This document shows, in pieces, positions 1 through 7,208 of a stretch of 11,240 nt of DNA. Under the pieces are notes generated by a model. The model had not been told where the DNA came from. It made no database searches and saw only the letters and a list, made by a program, of their open reading frames with translations. The DNA comes from Halobacteria archaeon (lineage in GTDB: Archaea > Halobacteriota > Methanoliparia > Methanoliparales > Methanoliparaceae), in the NCBI GenBank assembly GCA_013329575.1, contig DUJX01000130.1, forward strand, positions 1-11,240, written 5' to 3'. Both the position numbers and the translations under genes were made by a program. Every line of letters begins with the position of its first letter. Position 1 is the first letter of the stretch.

Positions 1-119
1 GATCATCGTTTAGTTTTTTTAGATTGGGAATAATCTTACATGTTTAAAAATATCGTGAAAGATACATACCATGCTAAAAAAGTCATTACGGAGATATAAA
101 ACCAATCTTTTGCCCCAAA

Positions 120-431
120 TTAGCTAACCACAAGCCGGGATAAGACGATATACCTTTCTATCAATATGAGAAATATAACCATCAATACGGAAAGAACAGC
201 AAAATTTTTAAAGATAGATACTAGCGAAATAGCTCCGCCGATCACTCCAAAGACGGTGGGTATCAACGTTTTATATACGTTTTCAAGGTATGCTCTACGC
301 CCTGTGACAACGACTTCTTTTTCGCCCTTTTCTTTCATCTTTTTAGTTTTCGCTCTCTCTTTTTGGACTCTTTTTAACTCGGCTTCTCTCTTATAATCCC
401 TTTGTCCTTTAACTCTGCCTTTTTTTGCCAA
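120..431 (-). CDS. Small basic two-helix membrane protein, hypothetical
   Basis: The function is not recognised. The 103-residue product has a very basic, Lys/Arg/Glu-rich N-terminal half (about residues 1-48), probably cytoplasmic and partly helical. Two hydrophobic segments follow at about 56-74 and 77-96, the second ending in Glu92-Arg93, so a short hairpin in the membrane is likely. The start is TTG at 431-429; a GGTGA ribosome binding site lies 7 nt upstream, which supports this rare start. The gene lies 59 bp downstream of the TatD-family gene on the same strand, so the two may be co-transcribed. Size and layout vaguely recall small archaeal EMC6-like membrane proteins, but I see no diagnostic motif and do not assign it. 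That it is a real gene is well supported by the RBS, the composition and the clean membrane pattern. Confidence 0.75.
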   Translation of the reverse strand: MAKKGRVKGQRDYKREAELKRVQKERAKTKKMKEKGEKEVVVTGRRAYLENVYKTLIPTVFGVIGGAISLVSIFKNFAVLSVLMVIFLILIERYIVLSRLVVS

Positions 432-438
432 ACGTTTT

Positions 439-445
439 TCACCCC
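439..445 (-). promoter_or_regulatory. Shine-Dalgarno site selecting a TTG start
   Basis: The minus strand reads GGGGTGA here, complementary to the archaeal 16S 3' end, and ends 7 nt before the TTG at 431. It decides the start of the small membrane protein, whose frame has no ATG at that point. Confidence 0.65.
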
Positions 446-460
446 ATAAAAATATCTTTT

Positions 461-490
461 TTTAGATCTTTGTACTTTAGATCTTTGTAC
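461..490. repeat. Perfect 15-bp tandem duplication
   Basis: The unit TTTAGATCTTTGTAC occurs twice back to back (461-475 and 476-490), directly abutting the stop codon of the TatD-family gene at 491. It fills half of the spacer to the next gene. No function is evident; it looks like a slippage-type duplication. Confidence 0.9.
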
Positions 491-1255
491 CTATATGTTG
501 AATAACGTATGATTATTCTCAGACACCTGTCTTACCACTTCGTCTATATCTATATCTCTTAATTTGGATATTTCTTGATATACTATCTTTACGTTCTGTG
601 GAACGTTTCTTTCTTCATTAATATTTGATAAAAATGGAGAATCTGTTTCTGTTAACAATGAATCCAACGGAACAGACTTTGCAGCCTTTTTCATATTCTT
701 GTTCCGCCCGATTGATGTTGCAAGTGATATATAATAACCTTCCTCCCAGATCTCTCTTGCTAATTTTGTCCCGCCGGAAAAACAATGAAATACAGCCTTT
801 CGTATATCCTCGTTCTCTATAATCTTAAGCCCATCATCGATTGCTTTTCTCGTATGAAGAAGTACAGGCATATCGATCTCTTTTGCAAGTTCTAAAAATG
901 ATATAAATATATCTTTCGATCTTTTAATCTCGGAGCTATCCTTTATCCAGTAATAATCAAGACCGATCTCGCCGATACCTACAATTTTATCCTTATTCTT
1001 CTTAATAAACTCTAAATATCGTTCTATATCCTTATCATTGTACTTGTTGGCATATATGGGATGAAAACCCAACATAAGATACAGAAATCCTTTATTCTCC
1101 TCATACAGACACAACGCTTTTGTAGAATCTTCGGGATTGACACCGCTTATGACTACTGCTTTTAACTCTTTCTTTGCATCCATTATAACGAGATCTCTAT
1201 CAACGTCATAATCTTCGAATGTTAAATGCGAATGAACGTCTATCATATTATTCAA
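491..1255 (-). CDS. TatD-family metal-dependent hydrolase
   Basis: The 254-residue protein has the full set of TatD-type TIM-barrel metal ligands: H8-x-H10 in DVHSHL, E96 in GEIGLDYY, H134 in LLHTR, H157 in FHCFSGG and D205 in TETDSPFL, plus a GFHP motif near residue 63. Length is normal for the family. Members are Mg/Mn-dependent nucleases or phosphoesterases acting on DNA or RNA ends in the cytoplasm; the exact substrate here is unknown. The TTG at 1255 is preceded by GGTG 8 nt upstream, while the in-frame ATG at 1246 sits 17 nt from it, so the TTG is favoured. It lies 189 bp downstream of the DHH gene on the same strand, and that gap may hold its own promoter. Confidence 0.92.
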   Translation of the reverse strand: MNNMIDVHSHLTFEDYDVDRDLVIMDAKKELKAVVISGVNPEDSTKALCLYEENKGFLYLMLGFHPIYANKYNDKDIERYLEFIKKNKDKIVGIGEIGLDYYWIKDSSEIKRSKDIFISFLELAKEIDMPVLLHTRKAIDDGLKIIENEDIRKAVFHCFSGGTKLAREIWEEGYYISLATSIGRNKNMKKAAKSVPLDSLLTETDSPFLSNINEERNVPQNVKIVYQEISKLRDIDIDEVVRQVSENNHTLFNI

Positions 1256-1354
1256 TTATATAACACCAACCTATTTAATTTAAGATTAAAGACAAGATCT
1301 AAGATCGATGATTTACAATACAAGATAAAAATATTTTGAATTTCGAATAAACAT

Positions 1355-1380
1355 CTTTTCTATCTATCTTTTCTATCTAT
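1355..1380. repeat. Perfect 13-bp tandem duplication
   Basis: The unit CTTTTCTATCTAT is present twice without a gap (1355-1367 and 1368-1380), in the spacer between the DHH and TatD-family genes. The unit itself contains the shorter repeat CTAT, so slippage is a simple explanation. Confidence 0.9.
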
Positions 1381-1411
1381 TTTACTATAAAGATAAACGC
1401 GTATCTTAATC

Positions 1412-1427
1412 TGCTTACATGCTTACA
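1412..1427. repeat. Perfect 8-bp tandem duplication
   Basis: TGCTTACA occurs twice back to back (1412-1419 and 1420-1427), shortly downstream of the DHH gene stop in its direction of transcription. It is short, but it is the second duplication in the same spacer. Confidence 0.75.
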
Positions 1428-1444
1428 CGATATAAATTCTTATT

Positions 1445-2416
1445 TTATAAAGATCTTTTATTGTTATTCAATATTCTCATCTCAATATCTCGTAGAATCT
1501 CGTCGATAGTAATATGGCCATCAACAGTCGCACCGCTCGCAAGTATATGCCCTCCACCACCAAACATCTTGGCGAGATCGCGGGTATTAAACTTTGTCTG
1601 GGTCCTAAACTCTATCTTAGTTACATCATCTAAGTAGAATATCACTAAAACTAGATCAAATGGTGCGTCTTTATGATCCATCAATTTATTGTATATGTGA
1701 TAAACAGGCAACGATTTGTCTGATGTAACCACAGCAACTTTTAAATCAGCTACTCGATATATATTCAAAGAGCTAGCAATGATCTCGTCGATCTCCATTA
1801 ATCTCTTCTTGTAAAGATCTATCATAGATTCGTAATACGTATCATAAATGATATCGATGCCGGTATATGCCAAATCTTCTGCGAATTTATATAATTTCTC
1901 GGATAAGCTCTTGCCCCTGTTCTCATCTCGTAAATAAGATATTATCGTTCTGATCCTCTCACCATAATCCGTCTTTATATTATTGGTGTCTATCTCATCG
2001 GCCAAATCATCAAAATCGTAGACTGAAAAATATTTGGATACGAGACGACATGCACTGTTTGAAGTATGATCGATGTAAAATTCTATATTTTCAGGCTTGT
2101 TTACTATCTCCCAGTAATGATGATCTATCCATATGACCTTTTTATATATCGATGCGGATATGATACTCTCTCTCGTGCCAGAAAGGTCAAAAACATAGAG
2201 CAGGTCCAAATTGTTCACATTCCTATTATTAAGTATGGATATCAAGATGGTATTTAACAGATTAACTGGCGAAGTGAAATAGATGCTCGGCCTTATCGTA
2301 TAATGGTTTTTTTGGGTATCTTCTTCTTTAACAATGCTACGATTATATTTTAAAAAAGTAGCCAGAGATAATACACCATCGGCATCCATATGCGTTATGA
2401 CTGTTGTTTTTTCCAT
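1445..2416 (-). CDS. DHH-family phosphoesterase (DHH plus DHHA1 domains)
   Basis: The 323-residue protein shows the DHH superfamily signature. Motif I is H9-M-D11-A-D13-G, motif II is D77 in VFDLSG, the DHH triad is D98-H99-H100 in WIDHH, and an acidic motif IV lies near residues 136-143. The C-terminal DHHA1 substrate-binding motif GGGGH is at 286-290, followed by ASGA. These residues bind two Mn ions in RecJ, NrnA/pAp phosphatase and related enzymes, so it is a manganese-dependent nuclease or phosphoesterase on short nucleic acids or nucleotides. Substrate class cannot be told from sequence; at this length a NrnA-like role fits better than a full RecJ. The start is ATG with a weak GGATTAGG element 4 nt upstream. 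It is divergent from rtcA, which suggests but does not prove a link to RNA end metabolism. Confidence 0.9.
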   Translation of the reverse strand: MEKTTVITHMDADGVLSLATFLKYNRSIVKEEDTQKNHYTIRPSIYFTSPVNLLNTILISILNNRNVNNLDLLYVFDLSGTRESIISASIYKKVIWIDHHYWEIVNKPENIEFYIDHTSNSACRLVSKYFSVYDFDDLADEIDTNNIKTDYGERIRTIISYLRDENRGKSLSEKLYKFAEDLAYTGIDIIYDTYYESMIDLYKKRLMEIDEIIASSLNIYRVADLKVAVVTSDKSLPVYHIYNKLMDHKDAPFDLVLVIFYLDDVTKIEFRTQTKFNTRDLAKMFGGGGHILASGATVDGHITIDEILRDIEMRILNNNKRSL

Positions 2417-2437
2417 TTGTCCTAATCCATATAGTTA

Positions 2438-2452
2438 AGTTATATGATAACT
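2438..2452. promoter_or_regulatory. Inverted repeat in the divergent intergenic region
   Basis: AGTTAT-ATG-ATAACT is a perfect 6-3-6 inverted repeat lying 22 bp upstream of the DHH gene start, between two divergent genes. It could be an operator or a chance AT-rich palindrome; nothing else supports an operator. Confidence 0.3.
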
Positions 2453-2522
2453 ATCTTATTATTGTAATTTTTATTTCGTTTCTGTTTTATTATATTTTCT
2501 ATTAATTTTGTACTAGAAGTTA

Positions 2523-2535
2523 TACTATATATAAC
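2523..2535 (+). promoter_or_regulatory. Probable TATA box of rtcA
   Basis: The element TACTATATATAAC lies about 28-40 bp upstream of the rtcA ATG. With the usual 22-27 bp spacing to the start of transcription, the leader would be only a few nucleotides long. This agrees with the absence of a clear Shine-Dalgarno site, so rtcA may be leaderless or nearly so. Confidence 0.45.
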
Positions 2536-2562
2536 ATAGCAGCAATAACAATAAATGATAGA

Positions 2563-3600
2563 ATGAGTTTTATAGAGATAGACGGATCTTTTGGAGAGGG
2601 CGGTGGACAGATAATACGAACAGCAGTAGCTTTATCCGCAATTACTTCAAAAAGCGTATTAATCAGAGATATTCGGGCAAACAGACCTAAACCGGGCCTT
2701 TCTGCTCAACATCTAAAGACGATAGAGACGGCGGCAAGATTAACAGACGCACGTGTTGAAGGTTTAGAGATCGGATCAAAAACGGTAAGATTTTCGCCCA
2801 AAAAGATCAAAGGAATCGATGACAAGATAAATATCGGAACAGCAGGAAGCATAACTCTGCTTTTACAGTGTATCATTCCTATAGCTCTTTTTGCAGATGA
2901 TAGAACAAGATTACATGTTATTGGAGGCACAGACGTAAGATGGTCCCCGCCTATCGATTTTTATAAAAACGTTTTTTTGCCTGTTATTGGATTAATGGGT
3001 TGCGACATAACGATAGAACTAGTAAAACGTGGATTTTATCCCAAGGGTAGCGGAATTGTAGATGTAGAGATAAATCCTTTAAAAAAAGATAGATTAAAAG
3101 GAATAATCTTAGACAAAGAGACTAAAAGAGAAGATGTGTCGGGTATCTCATTCTCTAACAATCTTCCATCTCATGTCGTAGAACGGCAGGCTAACGCAGC
3201 AGAAGAAGTTTTAAAAGATAACCATTATAAATCTTGCATCGGACGAGAATATAATATAGACACGAAAGGAAGTACGGGCAGTGGTATCTTCTTATGGCAG
3301 GCGTTTAAAAGTGGGAGTGATCTAGGAGAAATAAATAAACGGGCAGAGATCGTTGGAAAAAATGCTGCAATTCGTATATTAGAAGAACTTAAGTCTTCTT
3401 CTACAGTAGATATTCATTTAGCCGACCAGCTTATGATATATATGGCATTAACAGATGAAAAATCTCTCATCAAGGTTAGAACGATGACAAAACATTTAGA
3501 GACTTGTATATATGTTATTAAAAAATTGTTGAATGTAAATTTTTTAATAGATAAAAAAGAGAGAGACGTAATAAATATTTTAAAAAACCCTGTTATATGA
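2563..3600 (+). CDS. rtcA: RNA 3'-terminal phosphate cyclase
   Basis: RtcA uses ATP to convert RNA 3'-phosphates to 2',3'-cyclic phosphates via an enzyme-AMP intermediate. The 345-residue product matches the usual archaeal length. It begins with the family motif IDGSFGEGGGQIIRTA, carries a GGTDVRWSPP stretch near residues 123-132 and keeps the STVDIHLADQ motif with the adenylated histidine at about residue 285. All family landmarks are intact, so the enzyme should be active. The start is the ATG at 2563 with no strong RBS; a TATA-like box is close upstream. The gene is transcribed away from the DHH phosphoesterase and is followed after 55 bp by the DHPS-like gene on the same strand. An RtcA is not in itself diagnostic of an RtcB-type repair operon, and no rtcB is visible here. 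Confidence 0.95.
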   Translation: MSFIEIDGSFGEGGGQIIRTAVALSAITSKSVLIRDIRANRPKPGLSAQHLKTIETAARLTDARVEGLEIGSKTVRFSPKKIKGIDDKINIGTAGSITLLLQCIIPIALFADDRTRLHVIGGTDVRWSPPIDFYKNVFLPVIGLMGCDITIELVKRGFYPKGSGIVDVEINPLKKDRLKGIILDKETKREDVSGISFSNNLPSHVVERQANAAEEVLKDNHYKSCIGREYNIDTKGSTGSGIFLWQAFKSGSDLGEINKRAEIVGKNAAIRILEELKSSSTVDIHLADQLMIYMALTDEKSLIKVRTMTKHLETCIYVIKKLLNVNFLIDKKERDVINILKNPVI

Positions 3601-3610
3601 TTATATAAAA
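3601..3610 (+). promoter_or_regulatory. Possible TATA box for the DHPS-like gene
   Basis: TTATATAAAA immediately follows the rtcA stop codon. A transcription start about 25 bp downstream would leave a leader of roughly 25 nt containing the AAGGGA ribosome binding site at 3642-3647. The gene may therefore be transcribed separately from rtcA as well as by read-through. Confidence 0.4.
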
Positions 3611-3617
3611 CATTTAT

Positions 3618-3637
3618 CTAAAATCTGCTAAAATCTG
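3618..3637. repeat. Perfect 10-bp tandem duplication
   Basis: CTAAAATCTG is repeated without a gap (3618-3627 and 3628-3637) in the 55-bp spacer, at or just before the predicted transcription start of the downstream gene. Confidence 0.85.
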
Positions 3638-3655
3638 GATAAAGGGAACTATACT

Positions 3656-5179
3656 ATGAGAATACTAGTGGTAACGGGAACAGAATCAGAGAATATTGTA
3701 AAAACGATTGTTAAAGAGTGTGCAAAGGATTATACGGATGTTTTAGTATGTAATAGAAAGATAGCAGCATTTATAACACCGACAATTTTAAAGAAAGCAT
3801 TGAAAGAGCAAGGCATTAATTTAAAACTATACGAGCTAATCTTGATTCCTGGATTAATAACCGCTGATTTTACTAAGTTAGAGGATGAGATAAAAGTACC
3901 CATAAGGCTCGGACCAAAGAATGCATACGATTTGATATACATCTTACCCGAGGTAGATAAAACAAAATTTTCCAATAAGATACCAGCATGTGAGTTGTTA
4001 TCTAGTTTAAAATTAGAAAATGCGGCAAAAGATGTTTTAAGGTTAGAAGATGAGGCAGATTACTCGTTTAAACTTAAAGATTTAAAATTAGGAAGATCAT
4101 CCAGGATGAAAGTATTATCCGAGATAGTAAACGCAGACAAGTACGATACAGATGATCTTGTGCAAAAGATAAAATTTTACATCTTAGAAGGTACCGATAT
4201 GATCGATCTCGGTATATCACTCGATGCAGACGTGGATGATGTAGAACGGGTTATAAAGATAATGTCTGGGTTTAATCATCCTTTCTCGATAGATACCAGC
4301 ATACCCGAATTTTTGATTCTCGGATGCGATAAAGCGGATATGTTGCTCAGTGCAGACAAAACTGTCCTCGACAGAATGGATAAAAAATTGGCTAATACGC
4401 GCTCAGCAGTCGTTGTGCTACCTGAAATATCCGATGATAGTGATAAAAAGTTAGGAGAATTAAAAGATAACCTAAATCTTGCAAAGAGTATCGGAATAAA
4501 AAAAATCGTTGCAGATCCGGTATTAGACCCGCTAGATCTAACAAAATCCAATCTATCCGAGTCTCTGATACGATATAAAGCAATACGTACCTCGTATAAA
4601 GAGATACCTTTGTTTTTTGGTATAGGAAACGTATCCGAGTTGATAGATACAGATTCGACGGGTGTAAATGCAATCTTAGCCGGAATAGGTGAAGAATTAG
4701 GTGTCAGTATTTTATTTACACCAGAATATAGCAGAAAATGTTTTGGAAGCATTTATGAACTTAAAAAAGCCTCTGAAATGATGTTTCTTGCAAAAAACCG
4801 AAAAATGCCACCAAAGGATCTGGGAATCGATCTTATCTTATTTAAAGAGAAGAGAAAAAGAGATCTTCTTGCGGATATACGTGATAATATAATAATTGCA
4901 GACGATAGTAAAACTTGGAAGATAGATCCGTTAGGCGGATTCTCCATACAGCTAAAGGCTGGTAAGATCTATGCAACGCATAAAAAAGGTACGGTGATAG
5001 GAAAGACTGCAAAATCGGTGCTTGATACAATTATCTCGAAAAATATGGTGAGTTTAAAAGAACATGTTGCCTATCTCGGGAGAGAACTGATGAAAGCAGA
5101 GATCTGTCTTAGGATGGGACGAAGCTATATCCAAGATGAGGAGTTTGAATATATTTATCCGTTTTTAAAAGATTTTTAA
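3656..5179 (+). CDS. Dihydropteroate synthase-like protein (archaeal, methanopterin-associated)
   Basis: The 507-residue product resembles the archaeal dihydropteroate synthase-related family (the TIGR00284 / MJ0107 type) found in organisms that make tetrahydromethanopterin. The N-terminal ~125 residues (MRILVVTGT start, alternating strands and helices) form a separate alpha/beta domain. About 165-390 read like a pterin-binding TIM barrel, with barrel strands such as [27 protein letters not shown] and [15 protein letters not shown] near the expected places. The tail from about 420 is a further domain. The true DHPS-like step in methanopterin synthesis uses an arylamine other than p-aminobenzoate; which step this protein performs is unresolved as far as I know. 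An AAGGGA RBS lies 8 nt before the ATG. The family call is fairly sure, the reaction is not. Confidence 0.8.
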   Translation: MRILVVTGTESENIVKTIVKECAKDYTDVLVCNRKIAAFITPTILKKALKEQGINLKLYELILIPGLITADFTKLEDEIKVPIRLGPKNAYDLIYILPEVDKTKFSNKIPACELLSSLKLENAAKDVLRLEDEADYSFKLKDLKLGRSSRMKVLSEIVNADKYDTDDLVQKIKFYILEGTDMIDLGISLDADVDDVERVIKIMSGFNHPFSIDTSIPEFLILGCDKADMLLSADKTVLDRMDKKLANTRSAVVVLPEISDDSDKKLGELKDNLNLAKSIGIKKIVADPVLDPLDLTKSNLSESLIRYKAIRTSYKEIPLFFGIGNVSELIDTDSTGVNAILAGIGEELGVSILFTPEYSRKCFGSIYELKKASEMMFLAKNRKMPPKDLGIDLILFKEKRKRDLLADIRDNIIIADDSKTWKIDPLGGFSIQLKAGKIYATHKKGTVIGKTAKSVLDTIISKNMVSLKEHVAYLGRELMKAEICLRMGRSYIQDEEFEYIYPFLKDF

Positions 5180-5215
5180 AATAAAAAATAAAAAGTAAGA
5201 ACAGAATAAAGATAG

Positions 5216-5245
5216 CGATTAAAATAATTACGATTAAAAATAAAC
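5216..5245. repeat. Imperfect 15-bp direct repeat upstream of argH
   Basis: CGATTAAAATAATTA is followed by CGATTAAAAATAAAC: the first nine bases are identical at a 15-bp period, the rest partly so. It lies in the 87-bp, almost pure A-rich spacer before argH, which presumably also contains the argH promoter. No single TATA box stands out. Confidence 0.5.
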
Positions 5246-5266
5246 GAAAAAATAAGAGAGGATGCA

Positions 5267-6763
5267 ATGAAGGACATATTGAGAAGCAGGCTGAATGAGG
5301 ACGAAGACGAGCTTTTTAAAGAATATACGTTATCTCCCGATGTAGATAAATGGATATTCGATGCAGATATTTACGTAGATCTCGCCCATGTAATAATGCT
5401 CGGAGAATGTAAGATTATTAGTCTTGAAGAGCGGGATAAGATAATAAAAGCTCTTTTAGAGGTAAAAGATGAGGGTATCGAGAGAATAGAGATAGAAGAC
5501 TATGAGGATGTCCATGTTGCAATTGAAAGCAAGATCATCGAAAAATTAGGCGGTGTTGGCGGAAAAATGCATACTGCCCGATCGAGAAACGACGAAGTAG
5601 CCACCTGTTTAAGGTTTAAATCGAGGGAAGAGTTAATAGATATCATGCAATTAATATTAGACCTCCTCAGAACGATACTTAACTTTTCCAGGGAGAATAT
5701 AGATGTCATAATGCCGGGTTATACCCATATGCAGCATGCACAACCGGTACTTCTTTCGCATTATTATTTGGCTCATTATGACGTATTTAAAAGAGATTTT
5801 GATAGGTTAAGCGATTTTTATAAGAGATTAAACCTTTCGCCGTTAGGATCGGCTGCTTTTGCGGGCACAGGATTTAAGATAGACCGAGAGAGAACTGCAT
5901 ACATGCTCGGATTTGATGGCTTGGTAGAGAATTCGATGGATGCGGTAAGCACGAGAGATTTTGTTTTAGAGATGATCTTCGATATTACCTTGATAATGAT
6001 CAATGTAAGCAGAATGGCAGAAGAACTCATCCTTTGGAGCACATCAGAATTTAATTTTATAGAACTGGATGATTCTTTTGCATCTACAAGTTCTATTATG
6101 CCTCAAAAGAAGAATCCTGACTCTCTTGAACTTATGAGATCAAGATCCGGTAGTTTAATAGGGTATCTGACGGCTGCTCTCTCTATATGCAAGGCTATCC
6201 CGTTTTCTTATAATTTGGATAATCAAGAGGTCTCTGTACATCTTTTAATGTCTATTCAAATTGTAAAAATCACTTTAAAGCTTTTAAACAGGATAATAGA
6301 TACTTTAACGGTACATAAAGATGTCATGATGGAAGAATCCGACAAAGGTTTTACAACCGCAACAGAGTTGGCAGATATTATTACCATTAAGACAAAAATC
6401 CCGTTTAGAGTCGCACATTCGATTATAGGTGAGTTTGCCAAAGAGTACGATATGTACAAAGAGTTTTACGACATAAAAAAGATAACGGATAGACTGGATG
6501 GTATCTCTATAACAAAAATTGGTAAAAAATTGAGTGATCTCGGATTGACGATTGAAGATGTGGAAAATGCGCTAAATCCGTCTAAAAACATAGAAAGACG
6601 GATTAGTATTGGAGGAACATCTCATTTAGAGGTTAAAAAAATGATAGAAAAGAGAGAGACCATTTCAAAAAATGCAGAGACCGAGGTAAGTGGTTTAGCA
6701 AACAGAGTAAAAGAAAGGATTAATGAACTCTTGGCTTTATGTAATGATGTTGGAAAAGAGTAA
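5267..6763 (+). CDS. argH: Argininosuccinate lyase
   Basis: ArgH splits argininosuccinate into arginine and fumarate, the last step of arginine synthesis, as a cytoplasmic homotetramer. The 498 residues carry the conserved regions of the fumarase/aspartase superfamily. These are HTARSRNDEVAT at 102-113 (canonically HTGRSRNDQVAT), GYTHMQHAQP at 151-160 with catalytic-region Thr153-His154, and the signature loop SSIMPQKKNP at 275-284 with the catalytic serine. The Gly-to-Ala and Gln-to-Glu changes in the first region are conservative. The C-terminus is a little longer than the bacterial enzyme, as in several archaea. The start is ATG with a GAGAGG ribosome binding site 5 nt upstream (5256-5261). 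No T-run follows the stop, so read-through into the NIPSNAP gene 49 bp downstream is likely. Confidence 0.96.
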   Translation: MKDILRSRLNEDEDELFKEYTLSPDVDKWIFDADIYVDLAHVIMLGECKIISLEERDKIIKALLEVKDEGIERIEIEDYEDVHVAIESKIIEKLGGVGGKMHTARSRNDEVATCLRFKSREELIDIMQLILDLLRTILNFSRENIDVIMPGYTHMQHAQPVLLSHYYLAHYDVFKRDFDRLSDFYKRLNLSPLGSAAFAGTGFKIDRERTAYMLGFDGLVENSMDAVSTRDFVLEMIFDITLIMINVSRMAEELILWSTSEFNFIELDDSFASTSSIMPQKKNPDSLELMRSRSGSLIGYLTAALSICKAIPFSYNLDNQEVSVHLLMSIQIVKITLKLLNRIIDTLTVHKDVMMEESDKGFTTATELADIITIKTKIPFRVAHSIIGEFAKEYDMYKEFYDIKKITDRLDGISITKIGKKLSDLGLTIEDVENALNPSKNIERRISIGGTSHLEVKKMIEKRETISKNAETEVSGLANRVKERINELLALCNDVGKE

Positions 6764-6812
6764 ATGATTGAGCAAAAATAAGACAATAATATAAAAGATA
6801 AAAAAAAAGGTG

Positions 6813-7208
6813 ATGAAGACGATATATGATTTAAGAAGTTATATGGTTAGGGAGAATAAACTCCAAGATTTTATAAATTTTTATGGTGAAAAAGCCCTGC
6901 CATTGATTAAAAAGACTTTGAAAGACAAAGGTGTGTTGGTAGGGCATTGGATTACCCAACAGAGAGAAATAGTAGATTTAGATACAAGAAAGAGTGAAAC
7001 GATGAAAGGAGTAGAAGTAAACTATATGCTTGCGTTCGATAATAAGACGGATCATGATAAATACTGGGAGGATTTTTTGAGGGCGTTTAGCGAATATCAG
7101 GCAGAATATAATACCTTATGCTACAAGATGGATAACCGAGTCTTAGAATCTACAAAGTATAATCCTATAGACTCGATAAGATCGTTTAAAAAGATCACCG
7201 AGATATAA
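6813..7208 (+). CDS. NIPSNAP-family protein
   Basis: The 131-residue protein starts with the family's typical IYDLRSYMVRENKLQDFINFYGEKALPL pattern in two parts: a strand with LRSY, then a helix. It continues with GHWITQQ, a VNYMLAFDN strand and a YWEDFLRAF helix. This is a ferredoxin-like (dimeric alpha/beta barrel) fold. NIPSNAP proteins are widespread but of uncertain biochemistry; bacterial ones often sit beside CoA-ligase and degradation genes. The ATG at 6813 is used here; the GTG directly before it (6810) is also in frame. The only GGTG in reach overlaps the start, so initiation may depend on coupling or a weak site. The stop TAA shares its last A with the ATG of the next gene, giving tight translational coupling with the MBL hydrolase, probably a working partner. 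Confidence 0.85.
   Translation: MKTIYDLRSYMVRENKLQDFINFYGEKALPLIKKTLKDKGVLVGHWITQQREIVDLDTRKSETMKGVEVNYMLAFDNKTDHDKYWEDFLRAFSEYQAEYNTLCYKMDNRVLESTKYNPIDSIRSFKKITEI

Larger units (their letters stand above)
1256..1444 (-). promoter_or_regulatory. Spacer with probable promoter of the TatD-family gene
   Basis: This 189-bp AT-rich gap separates two minus-strand genes. On the minus strand a CGAAATTC element followed by an AAAATATTTTTAT box (about 1326-1348) resembles a BRE plus TATA pair and would put transcription start roughly 50 nt before the TatD-family start. The gap also holds two short tandem duplications, listed separately. I see no RNA gene in it. The promoter reading is inference from composition. 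Confidence 0.35.

Noticed and set aside
1-33. Short plus-strand frame reading DHRLVFLDWE then stop at the left edge
   Set aside because: Could be the tail of a gene entering from the left, but ten codons give no support. I see no other feature in 1-119.
4276-4752. 158-codon open frame antisense to the DHPS-like gene
   Set aside because: Ser/Leu/Ile-rich translation typical of the opposite strand of a coding region, no RBS, no family resemblance.
6810-6816. GTGATGA, a box C match
   Set aside because: No CTGA in the next 50 nt; the bases belong to the start region of the NIPSNAP gene.
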